51,604 nucleotides of DNA from Treponema sp. GTDB lineage: Bacteria > Spirochaetota > Spirochaetia > Treponematales > Treponemataceae. Below the pieces are notes generated by a model. That model was not told the DNA's origin. It saw nothing but the letters and a program-made list of their open reading frames with translations, and made no database searches. Below are positions 7,182 through 15,742 of the stretch, in pieces; within the stretch, counting starts at the first letter, position 1, and every line of letters begins with the position of its first letter. Position numbers and translations under genes: made by a program. The stretch is from the NCBI GenBank assembly GCA_017449285.1, contig JAFSJX010000029.1:1-51604 (forward strand), given 5' to 3'.

Positions 7182-9416
7182 ATGGGTGGAATAAAAAGTG
7201 GGGTATCAGCATCGGCTGAAAAAAAGCCGGTAGCAGCATCGTCTGCGGTCAAAAAAGCGACCGCTACAAAAGCAACAGCAACGAAAAAGGTGGTTTCGAC
7301 AGGCTCTACCGCCACAAAAAGCGCGGGAAAACCAGCAACAAAAACGACGGCATCAGTGACAGCCGCAAAAACCGCGTCTGCAAAAAGTGTGGCAAAAAAA
7401 CCGGTCGCAGGCGTGGACGAAAACGGCACCTTCCGCGCATGGGCAAACGCAAAATCCGTGGCAAAATCAAAGAAGTCCGCTCCGACCGCTTCTGGCTCCG
7501 TCATGGATAAGGCGACCGACAAAAAATCGCTGGCTGAGGCGGAAAAAAAACTTGCCGCGGCAAAGGCCGCCGACCCCAACGCAGGAAAGCCCCAAAAGAC
7601 GGTCGCCGACTACACGGACGACAAAATTCAGCATTTGGACGCGCTGGAGCATATCCGTCTGCGAAGCGGCATGTACATCGGACGGCTCGGCGACGGCTCA
7701 AACCAGAACGACGGCATTTACATTCTGCTCAAGGAAATCATCGACAACTCCATAGACGAATTCATTGTGGGCTTCGGTACGCGCATTGACGTAGAAATAA
7801 AGGACAATCACGTTAAAGTGCGTGATTACGGACGCGGCATTCCGCTGGGCAAAGTGGTGGACTGTGTTTCCGAAATCAACACGGGCGGAAAATACAACGA
7901 TGACGTGTTCCAGTTTTCCGTAGGCATGAACGGTGTGGGTACAAAGGCTGTCAACGCGCTCTCATCCTACTTCCGCGTCATTTCCATCCGCGACGGAAAA
8001 TGCACCGAAGCCGTGTTTGAGAAAGGCAAACTCAAAAACCAACGCACCGGTCCGCTCAAGCAGAATCTTCCCAACGGCACATTCTTCGAGTTCGTTCCCG
8101 ATGAGACCATCTTCGGAAAATACAGTTTCAATATGGAATATGTGGAACGGCGCATCTGGAACTATGCCTATCTGAACACCGGGCTGACCCTGCGGCTGAA
8201 CGGAAAAGATTTTGTCAGCCAAAACGGGCTTCTTGACCTCCTTCAGAGCGAAATAGAGACGGAATCAATCTATCCTGTAGGAAGTTACGTGGGTGAGCAC
8301 CTCAAATTTGCCTTTACCCATACCAATGCTTACGGTGAGAACTATTTTTCATTCGTAAACGGGCAGTTCACTAGCGATGGCGGAACGCACTTGAACGCAT
8401 TCAAAGAAGGATTCATCAAGGGCGTAAACGATTTCTTCCATACAAACTATAAGTCTGAGGACGTGCGCGACGGCATTACGGCGGCGGTTCTGGTCAAGGT
8501 AAAAGACCCCGTCTTTGAAAGCCAGACCAAAAACAAACTGGGCAACACCGACATCCGCGCGTGGATTGTCGCCGAAGTGCAGAGTGGCTTGGACAACTGG
8601 CTGCACAAAAATCCAAAATCTGCCGAAATGCTCCAGAAAAAAATCGAGGCAAACGAAAAACTCCGCACGGAACTTTCCAGTGTCAAAAAACAGGCAAAGG
8701 AAAACGCAAAAAAACTGAGCATCCGTATTCCCAAACTCAAAGACTGCCGCTATTTTGTGCAGGACGGGAAAAAAGGCGAGAACAGCATGATTTTCATTAC
8801 CGAGGGTGACTCAGCATCCGGCACCATGACCCATTCCCGCAACGCCGACTATCAGGCCATTTTCTCCCTGCGTGGAAAGCCTGAAAACATGTACGGCAAA
8901 AAACAGAGCGACATCTACAAAAACGACGAATTGTACCAGCTGATGATGGCACTGGGCATCGAGACCAGCGTAGAAAACCTCAAATACGCCAAAATTGTCA
9001 TTGCCACCGATGCCGATAACGATGGCTTCCATATCAGAAACCTGGTGCTCACGTTCTTTCTGGGCTATTTTGAAGAACTGGTCACCAGCGGCCGCGTGTT
9101 CATTCTGGAAACGCCACTCTTCCGCGTGCGCAACAAAAAAGACAACATCTACTGCTACTCGGAAGGCGAACGCGATGCCGCCCTCAAAAAACTGGGCGCA
9201 AGTGCCGAAGTCAGCCGCTTTAAGGGTCTCGGCGAAATCAACCCCGATGAATTCAAGCAGTTCATCACCCCCGAAACCATGCACCTGACCCCCGTAGAAA
9301 TCAGCCAGCTCAAGGTGATTCCCCAACTGCTCTCCTTCTACATGGGCAAAAACACGCCGGAGCGAAGACACTTCATTGAGGAACATTTGCTGAGCAATGC
9401 GGAAATTGATGTGTAG
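7182..9416 (+). CDS. parE: DNA topoisomerase IV-type subunit B with histone H1-like N-terminal tail (744 aa)
   Basis: This is the ATPase subunit of a type IIA topoisomerase. GHKL motifs are visible: KEIIDNSIDEF (N box), VRDYGRGIPLG (G1) and VGMNGVGTKAVNALSS (G2). The Toprim domain has FITEGDSASG and TDADNDGFHIRNL. The end lacks the long GyrB insert, and parC follows downstream, which favours topoisomerase IV-type ParE. About 145 residues precede the conserved start (DDKIQHLDALEHIRLRSGMYIG). They are almost entirely Lys, Ala, Thr, Ser and Val (KKATATKATATKKVVS and similar) and resemble histone H1-like tails. This extension is not part of normal ParE. The gene has a TATACT box 7 nt before the ATG and no ribosome site, so it is probably leaderless. 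Confidence 0.93.
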   Translation: MGGIKSGVSASAEKKPVAASSAVKKATATKATATKKVVSTGSTATKSAGKPATKTTASVTAAKTASAKSVAKKPVAGVDENGTFRAWANAKSVAKSKKSAPTASGSVMDKATDKKSLAEAEKKLAAAKAADPNAGKPQKTVADYTDDKIQHLDALEHIRLRSGMYIGRLGDGSNQNDGIYILLKEIIDNSIDEFIVGFGTRIDVEIKDNHVKVRDYGRGIPLGKVVDCVSEINTGGKYNDDVFQFSVGMNGVGTKAVNALSSYFRVISIRDGKCTEAVFEKGKLKNQRTGPLKQNLPNGTFFEFVPDETIFGKYSFNMEYVERRIWNYAYLNTGLTLRLNGKDFVSQNGLLDLLQSEIETESIYPVGSYVGEHLKFAFTHTNAYGENYFSFVNGQFTSDGGTHLNAFKEGFIKGVNDFFHTNYKSEDVRDGITAAVLVKVKDPVFESQTKNKLGNTDIRAWIVAEVQSGLDNWLHKNPKSAEMLQKKIEANEKLRTELSSVKKQAKENAKKLSIRIPKLKDCRYFVQDGKKGENSMIFITEGDSASGTMTHSRNADYQAIFSLRGKPENMYGKKQSDIYKNDELYQLMMALGIETSVENLKYAKIVIATDADNDGFHIRNLVLTFFLGYFEELVTSGRVFILETPLFRVRNKKDNIYCYSEGERDAALKKLGASAEVSRFKGLGEINPDEFKQFITPETMHLTPVEISQLKVIPQLLSFYMGKNTPERRHFIEEHLLSNAEIDV
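7289..7313 (+). repeat. REP-like imperfect palindrome inside the parE tail
   Basis: The segment starts GGTGGTTTCGACAGGCTC and ends ACCGCC. It closely resembles a dispersed palindrome family whose arms are GGTGGTT and AACCACC. A related copy with arms GGTGGTT/AACCACC lies at about 23548-23582. In parE it encodes residues in the Lys/Ala/Thr tail. Confidence 0.4.
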
Positions 9417-9428
9417 GGAAAGGAAAGA

Positions 9429-10400
9429 ATGACGATAGTATCACTTTTCAGTGGGGCAGGTGGTCTCGACTACGGAATAAAATCAGCAGGAAACGATATT
9501 CTCTGGGCAAACGATATAGACAAAAATGCAGTTGAAACTTACCGCCACAATATCGGAAATGAAATTCATTGTGCTGATATATCAAACATAAACATAAAAG
9601 ATATTCCTGACAGTGATGTCGTTATCGGCGGTTTTCCATGTCAAGGATTCTCACAGGCAAATTTAAGACGGACGATTGATGACGAGCGAAATCAGCTCTA
9701 CAAGTTTTACTATCAGGTGATTGAGGAAAAACAACCGCTTTTCTTTATTGCTGAAAATGTAAAAGGTATTTTGAGCCTTGGTGATGGAGAGGTTATAAAG
9801 CAAATCTTAGCAGATTTTGAATCGGCTGGATATGTCGTTGAACTTCATAAAGTGAACATGGCAAATTACGGCATACCTCAGACAAGAGAACGTATTCTCA
9901 TTATCGGGCAGAACAAAAAAAAGATTGGTAACAAGATGCTTTTTCAGTTTCCCAAAGAACTTTATTCAAAAGATGGTCTAAACGGACTTCATAAATGGGT
10001 TTCGATAAAAGATGCTTTGGATGCATATCCCGACCCTGACCAACCGAATGTCTTGAAAAATCATATTTATTCAAAATATAAAGTCGTTTATAGAAACTTC
10101 ACGGCACATCGCCAGACAAATCCAGATTACCCGTCTCCAACAATTCTTGCACGAGGAAACGGAAAAGGCGGAGTCTGTGCTATCCCTCATTACAACGGAA
10201 AAAGACGGTTGACAATCCGTGAAAGCGCGGCGATTCAGACATTTCCTGATGATTTTGAATTTTTCGGCTCAATGGGAGCGTGTTACCGCCAGATTGGAAA
10301 TGCCGTTCCTGTAAAATTTGCAGAGCTTTTAGGAAAGGAACTTGTACGACTTGAAAAAGAGGAACTGCACGAAAAGACGAAGGAGAAAGCAACGGCATGA
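9429..10400 (+). CDS. DNA (cytosine-5-)-methyltransferase, first of a tandem pair (323 aa)
   Basis: All core m5C methyltransferase motifs can be read: I (LFSGAGGLD, 6-14), IV with catalytic Cys71 (GGFPCQGFS), VI (AENVKG), VIII (QTRERI) and X (QIGNAVP). At 323 residues it has a short target-recognition region between VIII and IX. The start at 9429 has an AAGGAAAGA ribosome site and lies 12 nt after the parE stop. The next methyltransferase starts at an overlapping ATGA. This gene, its neighbour and the HNH gene form one operon that is visibly AT-richer than parE and parC, consistent with horizontal acquisition. Two m5C enzymes together suggest an asymmetric site with one enzyme per strand. Confidence 0.95.
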   Translation: MTIVSLFSGAGGLDYGIKSAGNDILWANDIDKNAVETYRHNIGNEIHCADISNINIKDIPDSDVVIGGFPCQGFSQANLRRTIDDERNQLYKFYYQVIEEKQPLFFIAENVKGILSLGDGEVIKQILADFESAGYVVELHKVNMANYGIPQTRERILIIGQNKKKIGNKMLFQFPKELYSKDGLNGLHKWVSIKDALDAYPDPDQPNVLKNHIYSKYKVVYRNFTAHRQTNPDYPSPTILARGNGKGGVCAIPHYNGKRRLTIRESAAIQTFPDDFEFFGSMGACYRQIGNAVPVKFAELLGKELVRLEKEELHEKTKEKATA

Positions 10401-11323
10401 AAGTCGTTTCTCTTTTCAGTGGTGCTGGTGGTCTCGATTTAGGCTTTAAAATGGCAGGGCATGAAATCATTTGGGCAAACGACAATTTTCCCGAAGCCGT
10501 AGAAACTTATAAAACAAACCTCGGCAAACATATTATCTGCGAAGATGTTCATAATATTGATGTCACAAAAATTCCAGATTGCGATATTGTAATCGGAGGC
10601 TTTCCATGTCAGGGATTTTCAATCGCAAACATGAAACGCCATGCCGATGACAGCCGAAACGAGTTGTATAAAATGCTTATAAAGGTAATCACTGAGAAAC
10701 AACCGAAATTTTTTGTTGCTGAAAATGTAAAAGGCATTCTTTCGCTTGAACACGGTGAAGTCATAAAAATGATAATGAAGGATTTTAACAGTATCGGTTA
10801 CACAGCAGAATACAAAGTCCTAAATGCGGCTGATTACGGAGTACCTCAACTTCGCAATAGGGTTATTATAGTTGGCGTAAAAAATGGCATTGATTTTAAA
10901 TATGAATATCCTAGACCAACTCATAATGAGAACGGTTCTGGCGGACTGAAAAAATGGGTTTCTGTTGGTGAAGCTTTGAAAGATATTCCAGATCCTGATT
11001 TGCCAAACTCTGTTCTGAATCATACTTATTCGCAATTCAAATTGAAGTTCAATGGTTATATCGGAAACAGGGAAATTAACCCAAACAAACCGGCACCAAC
11101 GGTTACGGCACGAGGAGATGACAAAGGCGGTGTTGTCGTCCTTCATCATCCTAACAACAAAAGAAGAATGACTTGCAGAGAACTTGCAACAGTACAAAGT
11201 TTTCCATTGAACTATGAATTTAAGGGTAATCGTTCTTCAATTTATCGGCAGATAGGAAATGCTGTTCCTCCGCTTCTTGGAAAAGCAATTGCAGAACAGT
11301 TCAATTTATACAGGGGAAAGTAG
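10397..11323 (+). CDS. DNA (cytosine-5-)-methyltransferase, second of a tandem pair (308 aa)
   Basis: Motif order is as in the preceding gene: SLFSGAGGLDLG, GGFPCQGFS (Cys71), AENVKGILSL, the QLRNRVIIVG motif VIII, and IYRQIGNAVPP. The two proteins are clear paralogues. They align without large gaps, and long stretches are nearly the same (SLFSGAGGLD, VIGGFPCQGFS, AENVKGILSL, GNAVP). They differ most in the target-recognition part (residues about 215-255). Divergence there fits recognition of different strands or half-sites. The gene overlaps its upstream neighbour by 4 bases and is 2 bases before the endonuclease gene. Confidence 0.95.
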   Translation: MKVVSLFSGAGGLDLGFKMAGHEIIWANDNFPEAVETYKTNLGKHIICEDVHNIDVTKIPDCDIVIGGFPCQGFSIANMKRHADDSRNELYKMLIKVITEKQPKFFVAENVKGILSLEHGEVIKMIMKDFNSIGYTAEYKVLNAADYGVPQLRNRVIIVGVKNGIDFKYEYPRPTHNENGSGGLKKWVSVGEALKDIPDPDLPNSVLNHTYSQFKLKFNGYIGNREINPNKPAPTVTARGDDKGGVVVLHHPNNKRRMTCRELATVQSFPLNYEFKGNRSSIYRQIGNAVPPLLGKAIAEQFNLYRGK

Positions 11324-11325
11324 CG

Positions 11326-12597
11326 ATGTTAGATAAAAATTTTATTCCAAAGAAGCCGTTTGATGACTTTAAATGGAAATGGGCGACACTTGCTCCTACT
11401 GAAAGTATAAACGACCCTGTTGTTTTGCTCGGCGTTTTGTTCAAATTGAATACGCTTGCAAAGAAAAATGTTAAATTCAGTTCTGAAGAATATGACGTAG
11501 CCATGAAAGAACTTCAATCAGATTTGGACAGTGCAAAAATTGATGTAAATGTAACTGGCAGGACAGGTGACAGGAATTTATTCCGCAATTCTGGGCAATA
11601 TTGGAAGGCACTTGGACTTATTCCAAAAGATTCGCGGGGCATTATTACACTTACAGATTTTGGTAAGTCGGTAGCCGATAGAAAAATTTCAAAGACAGAG
11701 TTTTCTGCAATTACGATTCAAACGCTTTCTCTTCCAAATGACAGAATCCAATCAAAAGAGGAATGTGATTTGTGGGAGAAGCACAATATAAAAATCTTTC
11801 CGCTCAAAATAATTCTTTCAACCTTGCATCTTCTTAAAGATATGGAAATTAACAAGGAATCGCAGGGGTGGATTACACCTGACGAAGTGATAAAAATTAT
11901 CATTCCACTTTCTGCCTGTAATGCAACAACTGAAGATTATGCGAACTTTATATACTGGTATCGCACGAATCAAATTTCTCTTGAAAACTGGTCAGACTGT
12001 GCAACAAGAGCAAACGATAAACGAATTGCCAGAGAATATCTTTTATTTTTGGAAAATTATGGTTATATATCATCAAGTAATATCATTACAGGAAATCGTT
12101 TTGAGCAAAAATATCTGTATAATGTAGAATTTGACGAAGAAATTATGAAAATTCTTGCTGTTCCGCAAAACAAAATTGACCTTTATGAACTTATGAAAAA
12201 TACAAGCACTATCTCTGCCGTTCAGAACATTGAGAGAAAACGCTACAATAAAAACAACTCGCGACCTCTACAGGCTCAGTTCAGACAAGATTTGCTTTCG
12301 GTTTCTAATAAATGTCTCATTACACAGGTTCGTATGGTCGGGCTTTTGGAAGCCGCCCATATCAAACCGCATAAGTATAATGGCCCGGAAGAAAAAGACA
12401 ACGGAATTCTGCTTCGCCGTGATATTCACTATCTTTTTGATTCGGGAAATCTTCGTATTGATGTAAACGGGAACGTATTTATTTCCCAGCCGACTTTGGA
12501 AGATTATGGAAGGACTATCCCGGAAAGAATAGAAATTCCAGACTATGTGAATAAAGACTATATACGCTGGAGATGGGAAAACTACGATGGGGCTTAA
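11326..12597 (+). CDS. Putative HNH-type restriction endonuclease (423 aa)
   Basis: The C-terminal part (about 325-390) has an HNH_2-type nuclease signature: a Cys before it (NKCLIT), then LEAAHIKPH (first His), KDNGILLRRDIHYLFD (Asn and second His) and SGNLRI. The N-terminal ~320 residues show no recognised domain but contain helix-rich, winged-helix-like segments that could carry DNA recognition. Two bases separate it from the methyltransferase pair. That position makes it the presumed restriction enzyme of the cassette. Cleavage specificity cannot be read from sequence. Codon use is AT-rich, like the methyltransferases. Confidence 0.8.
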   Translation: MLDKNFIPKKPFDDFKWKWATLAPTESINDPVVLLGVLFKLNTLAKKNVKFSSEEYDVAMKELQSDLDSAKIDVNVTGRTGDRNLFRNSGQYWKALGLIPKDSRGIITLTDFGKSVADRKISKTEFSAITIQTLSLPNDRIQSKEECDLWEKHNIKIFPLKIILSTLHLLKDMEINKESQGWITPDEVIKIIIPLSACNATTEDYANFIYWYRTNQISLENWSDCATRANDKRIAREYLLFLENYGYISSSNIITGNRFEQKYLYNVEFDEEIMKILAVPQNKIDLYELMKNTSTISAVQNIERKRYNKNNSRPLQAQFRQDLLSVSNKCLITQVRMVGLLEAAHIKPHKYNGPEEKDNGILLRRDIHYLFDSGNLRIDVNGNVFISQPTLEDYGRTIPERIEIPDYVNKDYIRWRWENYDGA

Positions 12598-12690
12598 CAG
12601 GGGTTTTAGGGGCTTGCCCCTAGGAGAATGGGGTATGGCGAAAACCGTATGGTTTGAGCCTAGGGGAAAGGCTTTTCCCCTCAATTTATA
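12598..12690 (+). repeat. GC-rich dispersed repeat between the R-M cassette and parC
   Basis: The gap holds AGGGGTTTTAGGGGCTTG, CCCCTAGGAG, and near its end GGGGAAAGGCTTTTCCCC, a self-complementary stretch. The reverse complement of 28960-29060 has the same order of blocks (GGGTTTTAGGG, GGAGAAGGGG, GTGAAGGCTTTCCCCCTC). The two are therefore copies of one element family. It separates the inserted cassette from parC. Confidence 0.55.
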
Positions 12691-12704
12691 AACAAGGAAA
12701 GACT

Positions 12705-14675
12705 ATGGCATTTGTAAAAAACTTATTTGACAAGAACTTCATCGAGTACGCGTCCTACGTTATCCGCGACAGGGCGATTCCTGACCTTGAGGACGGCTTA
12801 AAGCCGGTGCAGCGGCGTATTATGCACACGCTGTTTGAGATGGACGATGGTCGCTTTCAGAAAGTGGCGAATGTCGTTGGTCAGACGATGAAGTATCATC
12901 CCCACGGAGACGCTTCCATTTACGGTGCTGTGGTAACCATGGCAAACCGGGGGCTTTTTCTGCAGCATTCGCCAAAAGTCAAGTGGGTGAGTATCTTTTT
13001 GGAGACGCAGGGAAACTTTGGCAACATGTTTACCGGCGATTCTGCCTCGGCGGGACGTTACATCGAATGTCGTATCAATCCGCTGGCAAAAGATTTTTTT
13101 GTGACCAACCCGCATGTGACGCACTACATTCCCAACTATGACGGACGCTCAACTGAGCCGGAAGTGTTCAGGGCAAAGATTCCCATTGCGCTGATTATCG
13201 GGGCGGAAGGCATTGCCGTTGGCATGAGCACAAAAATCTTACCCTACAATATCAAGGAAGTGCTGGACGCGGAAATCAAGTGCCTGCAAGGGGAAAAATT
13301 CCAGATTTACCCCGATGTTCCCACGGGCGGGCTCATTGATGTCTCCAACTACAACGACGGAAACGGAAAAATCATCACGCGGGCAAAATTCGACACTTCA
13401 GACGAAAAGAAAATCATCATCACGGAACTGCCGCTGGACACCACATCGGAAGCCCTGCTGAATTCCATTGACAATGCCTACAAGGCGGGCAAAATCAAAA
13501 TCAGTTCTGTGGACGACCATTCCACCGACCACTGCGAAATCGAAATCAAACTGCCACGAGGGGTCTACTCAAAGGACGTAATCGACTCTCTCTACGCCTA
13601 TACTGACTGCGAAAAATCAATTTCCTGCCAGATGCTGGTAATCAAGGACAATATGCCTGTTGCAATGACGGCGACTGAAATCATCAAGTATTACGCCCAG
13701 CGGCTTACGCTTATCATCAAGGATGAACTAGAATTTGAGCGCGGGCAACTGACCGACAAACTGCATTTGCGCACGCTGGAACGCATTTTTATAGAAGAAA
13801 GAATCTACAAGCGCATTGAGGAGATGAAAACACAGGAAGCCGTGTTCAAGGCGGTGGTGGACGGGTTTGTGCCGTTTAAGGCGGAGTTGATTCGCCCTAT
13901 TACCAAAGAGGACGTTGAGCATTTGCTTGCCATTCCGATTCGCCGCATCTCGCTTTATGACATCAACAAGAACCGTGCGGAAGTCAAGGAAATCAATGCG
14001 AAACTCAAGGAAATTGCAAAGAAACTCAAAAACCTTACCGCCTGCGCCATCGACTATCTGGGAAACATGCTGGGAAAATTCGGCACGACTGACCTGCAGC
14101 GGCACACGCAGATTAAGAAATTCAATGCAATTGACGTAAAGGAAGTGGCAAAGAGTGACCGCAGCCTGCGCTACGATGACAAGGGCTATCTGGGCATCAA
14201 TGTGTCAGGCGGGCAGGAAATCAAAAAAGTGTCTCCCTACGACCGCATTATCTACGTGCGCAAGAACGGCATGTATACCGTTACCGATGTGCCCGACAAA
14301 ATCTTCATTGACAAGGGCATGTGGTTCTGTGATGTGGCGGACAAGGAGAAAATCCCCAAAGTGCTGTTCACGGTGATTTTCCGCGACCCAAAGACGGGCT
14401 ATGCGCTCATCAAACGCTGCCACATACCGTCTTGGATTATGAACAGGGATTATTTTCTTGCGCCCGACGGCATGGAAATCCTGCATATCGACACGCGGGA
14501 AAAATTCACCTTTACACTGAACTACATCAAAAAACCGCGCGTCAAAGTCACCGAAGAAAAATTCAAGGCGCAGGATTATGAGGAAAAAGGACTGAAAACA
14601 CTGGGAGTGCGACTTTCTTCGCATGAGGTTGAATCAATCAAAGTGGACGGAGCGCAACTGGAACTGAAAGTCTGA
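12705..14675 (+). CDS. parC: DNA topoisomerase IV-type subunit A (656 aa)
   Basis: This is the DNA-breaking subunit of the type IIA topoisomerase. The N-terminus has YVIRDRAIPDLEDGLKPVQRR. The quinolone-region equivalent is KYHPHGDASIYGAVV, and the catalytic tyrosine lies in SASAGRYIECR. EGIAVGMSTKILPYN and a long coiled-coil region (about 400-470) follow. The C-terminal part is a reduced beta-pinwheel. The start at 12705 is supported by AAGGAAAG with normal spacing and by the conserved NLFDKNFIEYASY opening. Its partner parE lies upstream across the inserted R-M cassette. The gene stops 3 nt before the convergent hslO stop. Confidence 0.93.
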   Translation: MAFVKNLFDKNFIEYASYVIRDRAIPDLEDGLKPVQRRIMHTLFEMDDGRFQKVANVVGQTMKYHPHGDASIYGAVVTMANRGLFLQHSPKVKWVSIFLETQGNFGNMFTGDSASAGRYIECRINPLAKDFFVTNPHVTHYIPNYDGRSTEPEVFRAKIPIALIIGAEGIAVGMSTKILPYNIKEVLDAEIKCLQGEKFQIYPDVPTGGLIDVSNYNDGNGKIITRAKFDTSDEKKIIITELPLDTTSEALLNSIDNAYKAGKIKISSVDDHSTDHCEIEIKLPRGVYSKDVIDSLYAYTDCEKSISCQMLVIKDNMPVAMTATEIIKYYAQRLTLIIKDELEFERGQLTDKLHLRTLERIFIEERIYKRIEEMKTQEAVFKAVVDGFVPFKAELIRPITKEDVEHLLAIPIRRISLYDINKNRAEVKEINAKLKEIAKKLKNLTACAIDYLGNMLGKFGTTDLQRHTQIKKFNAIDVKEVAKSDRSLRYDDKGYLGINVSGGQEIKKVSPYDRIIYVRKNGMYTVTDVPDKIFIDKGMWFCDVADKEKIPKVLFTVIFRDPKTGYALIKRCHIPSWIMNRDYFLAPDGMEILHIDTREKFTFTLNYIKKPRVKVTEEKFKAQDYEEKGLKTLGVRLSSHEVESIKVDGAQLELKV

Positions 14676-14678
14676 CGC

Positions 14679-15656
14679 TTAATTCCGCAGCATATCTTTC
14701 GTAATCTCGTATTCTGACCCGCAATTGTGGCAAGTTATACGAATCGGCTCTGCGTCGTGGGCAAGAATGTCGTCAAGTTCTGCTTTAGGAAGATGTTTTA
14801 CCGCATCAACATAATGCTCCAAAGTACACGGGCAGTCAAACACAATGTTACGCTCCAGAACGGCGGCCGGCTTAAATTCGCGGAAAAGTCCGTAAATCAC
14901 GTCTTCCATATCGCCGCCGTCCGCAAACCATTTTCCAATTGACGGCATGGCACGGAACGCATTCTCCACACGGCGAATCAAGTCTTCCGCAATCTCGTCC
15001 TTATTTTCCGCTCCGCTCGATTCTGTCTGCGCGCTCACCTTGCTTTTTCCGCCCGCACCGGGAACTGCCTGCACGAACATTCCGCCCGCTCCAATCACGC
15101 GCCCCTGTGAGTCAAACTGAATGCCCGTGTTGAATGCCGTATGAGTCTGCTCGCTCTGGGCAAAATACCACGCCAAATCCTTCGCGATATTCTTGTACTT
15201 GATTTCGACCATTCCCATCTGAGGTTCTTTCATACCCTCTCCAAGTCGGGAAATTGAAAGCGTTCCTTCACCCAAAAACGGCGTTAAATCCCAGTTTTCC
15301 AGCGGTTTTTCAATCGGAATCTGATTCTGCAGCAAATGACCGCGCACATAGCCCGTGCTGTCCGCCTCAACGCAAAATCCCGCCGCAGGCCCGTTCACAT
15401 CATAGCGGAACGTCAGATGCTCCCTGCCCTTCATCGTGGGAATCAAAAGCGCGGCACACAATTCCGCCTGCCCAAGCACCAGCGTCTCCAAAATTCCCAA
15501 ATGATGCTGAGCGCGCATTTGATTGACCATGCGAGTGCCGTTATAAAACGCGCCCCTGAATTGCCCGTCCGCCATCACAAACATAGTCATGCAGTCCTTG
15601 TGAATGGAATCAAGGTGAGAAATCAGCGCAGGGTCAGTAAGATTTTGTTTTATCAT
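14679..15656 (-). CDS. hslO: Hsp33 redox-regulated holdase chaperone (325 aa)
   Basis: Hsp33 binds unfolding proteins under oxidative stress, when its zinc-binding cysteines form disulfides. The zinc centre is present near the C-terminus: C-P-C in NIVFDCPCTLEH and C-H-N-C in ITCHNCGSEYE. The N-terminal core has the Hsp33 pattern RGAFYNGTRMVNQMRAQHHL. The start at ATG 15656 was chosen because AGGAG lies 8 nt upstream and the conserved MIKQNL-type N-terminus starts there; in-frame upstream codons have no ribosome site. A linker of about 25 residues (GGKSKVSAQTESSGAENKDE) is an insertion. Divergent from guaA with 86 nt between starts. Confidence 0.93.
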   Translation of the reverse strand: MIKQNLTDPALISHLDSIHKDCMTMFVMADGQFRGAFYNGTRMVNQMRAQHHLGILETLVLGQAELCAALLIPTMKGREHLTFRYDVNGPAAGFCVEADSTGYVRGHLLQNQIPIEKPLENWDLTPFLGEGTLSISRLGEGMKEPQMGMVEIKYKNIAKDLAWYFAQSEQTHTAFNTGIQFDSQGRVIGAGGMFVQAVPGAGGKSKVSAQTESSGAENKDEIAEDLIRRVENAFRAMPSIGKWFADGGDMEDVIYGLFREFKPAAVLERNIVFDCPCTLEHYVDAVKHLPKAELDDILAHDAEPIRITCHNCGSEYEITKDMLRN

Positions 15657-15742
15657 CGGAAAATCTCCTCTCTTGGTGTTGGTCTGAAATTTGAACTTTC
15701 GGATAGTGTAGCACAAAACAGGAGAATTTGCTATCATACAGT

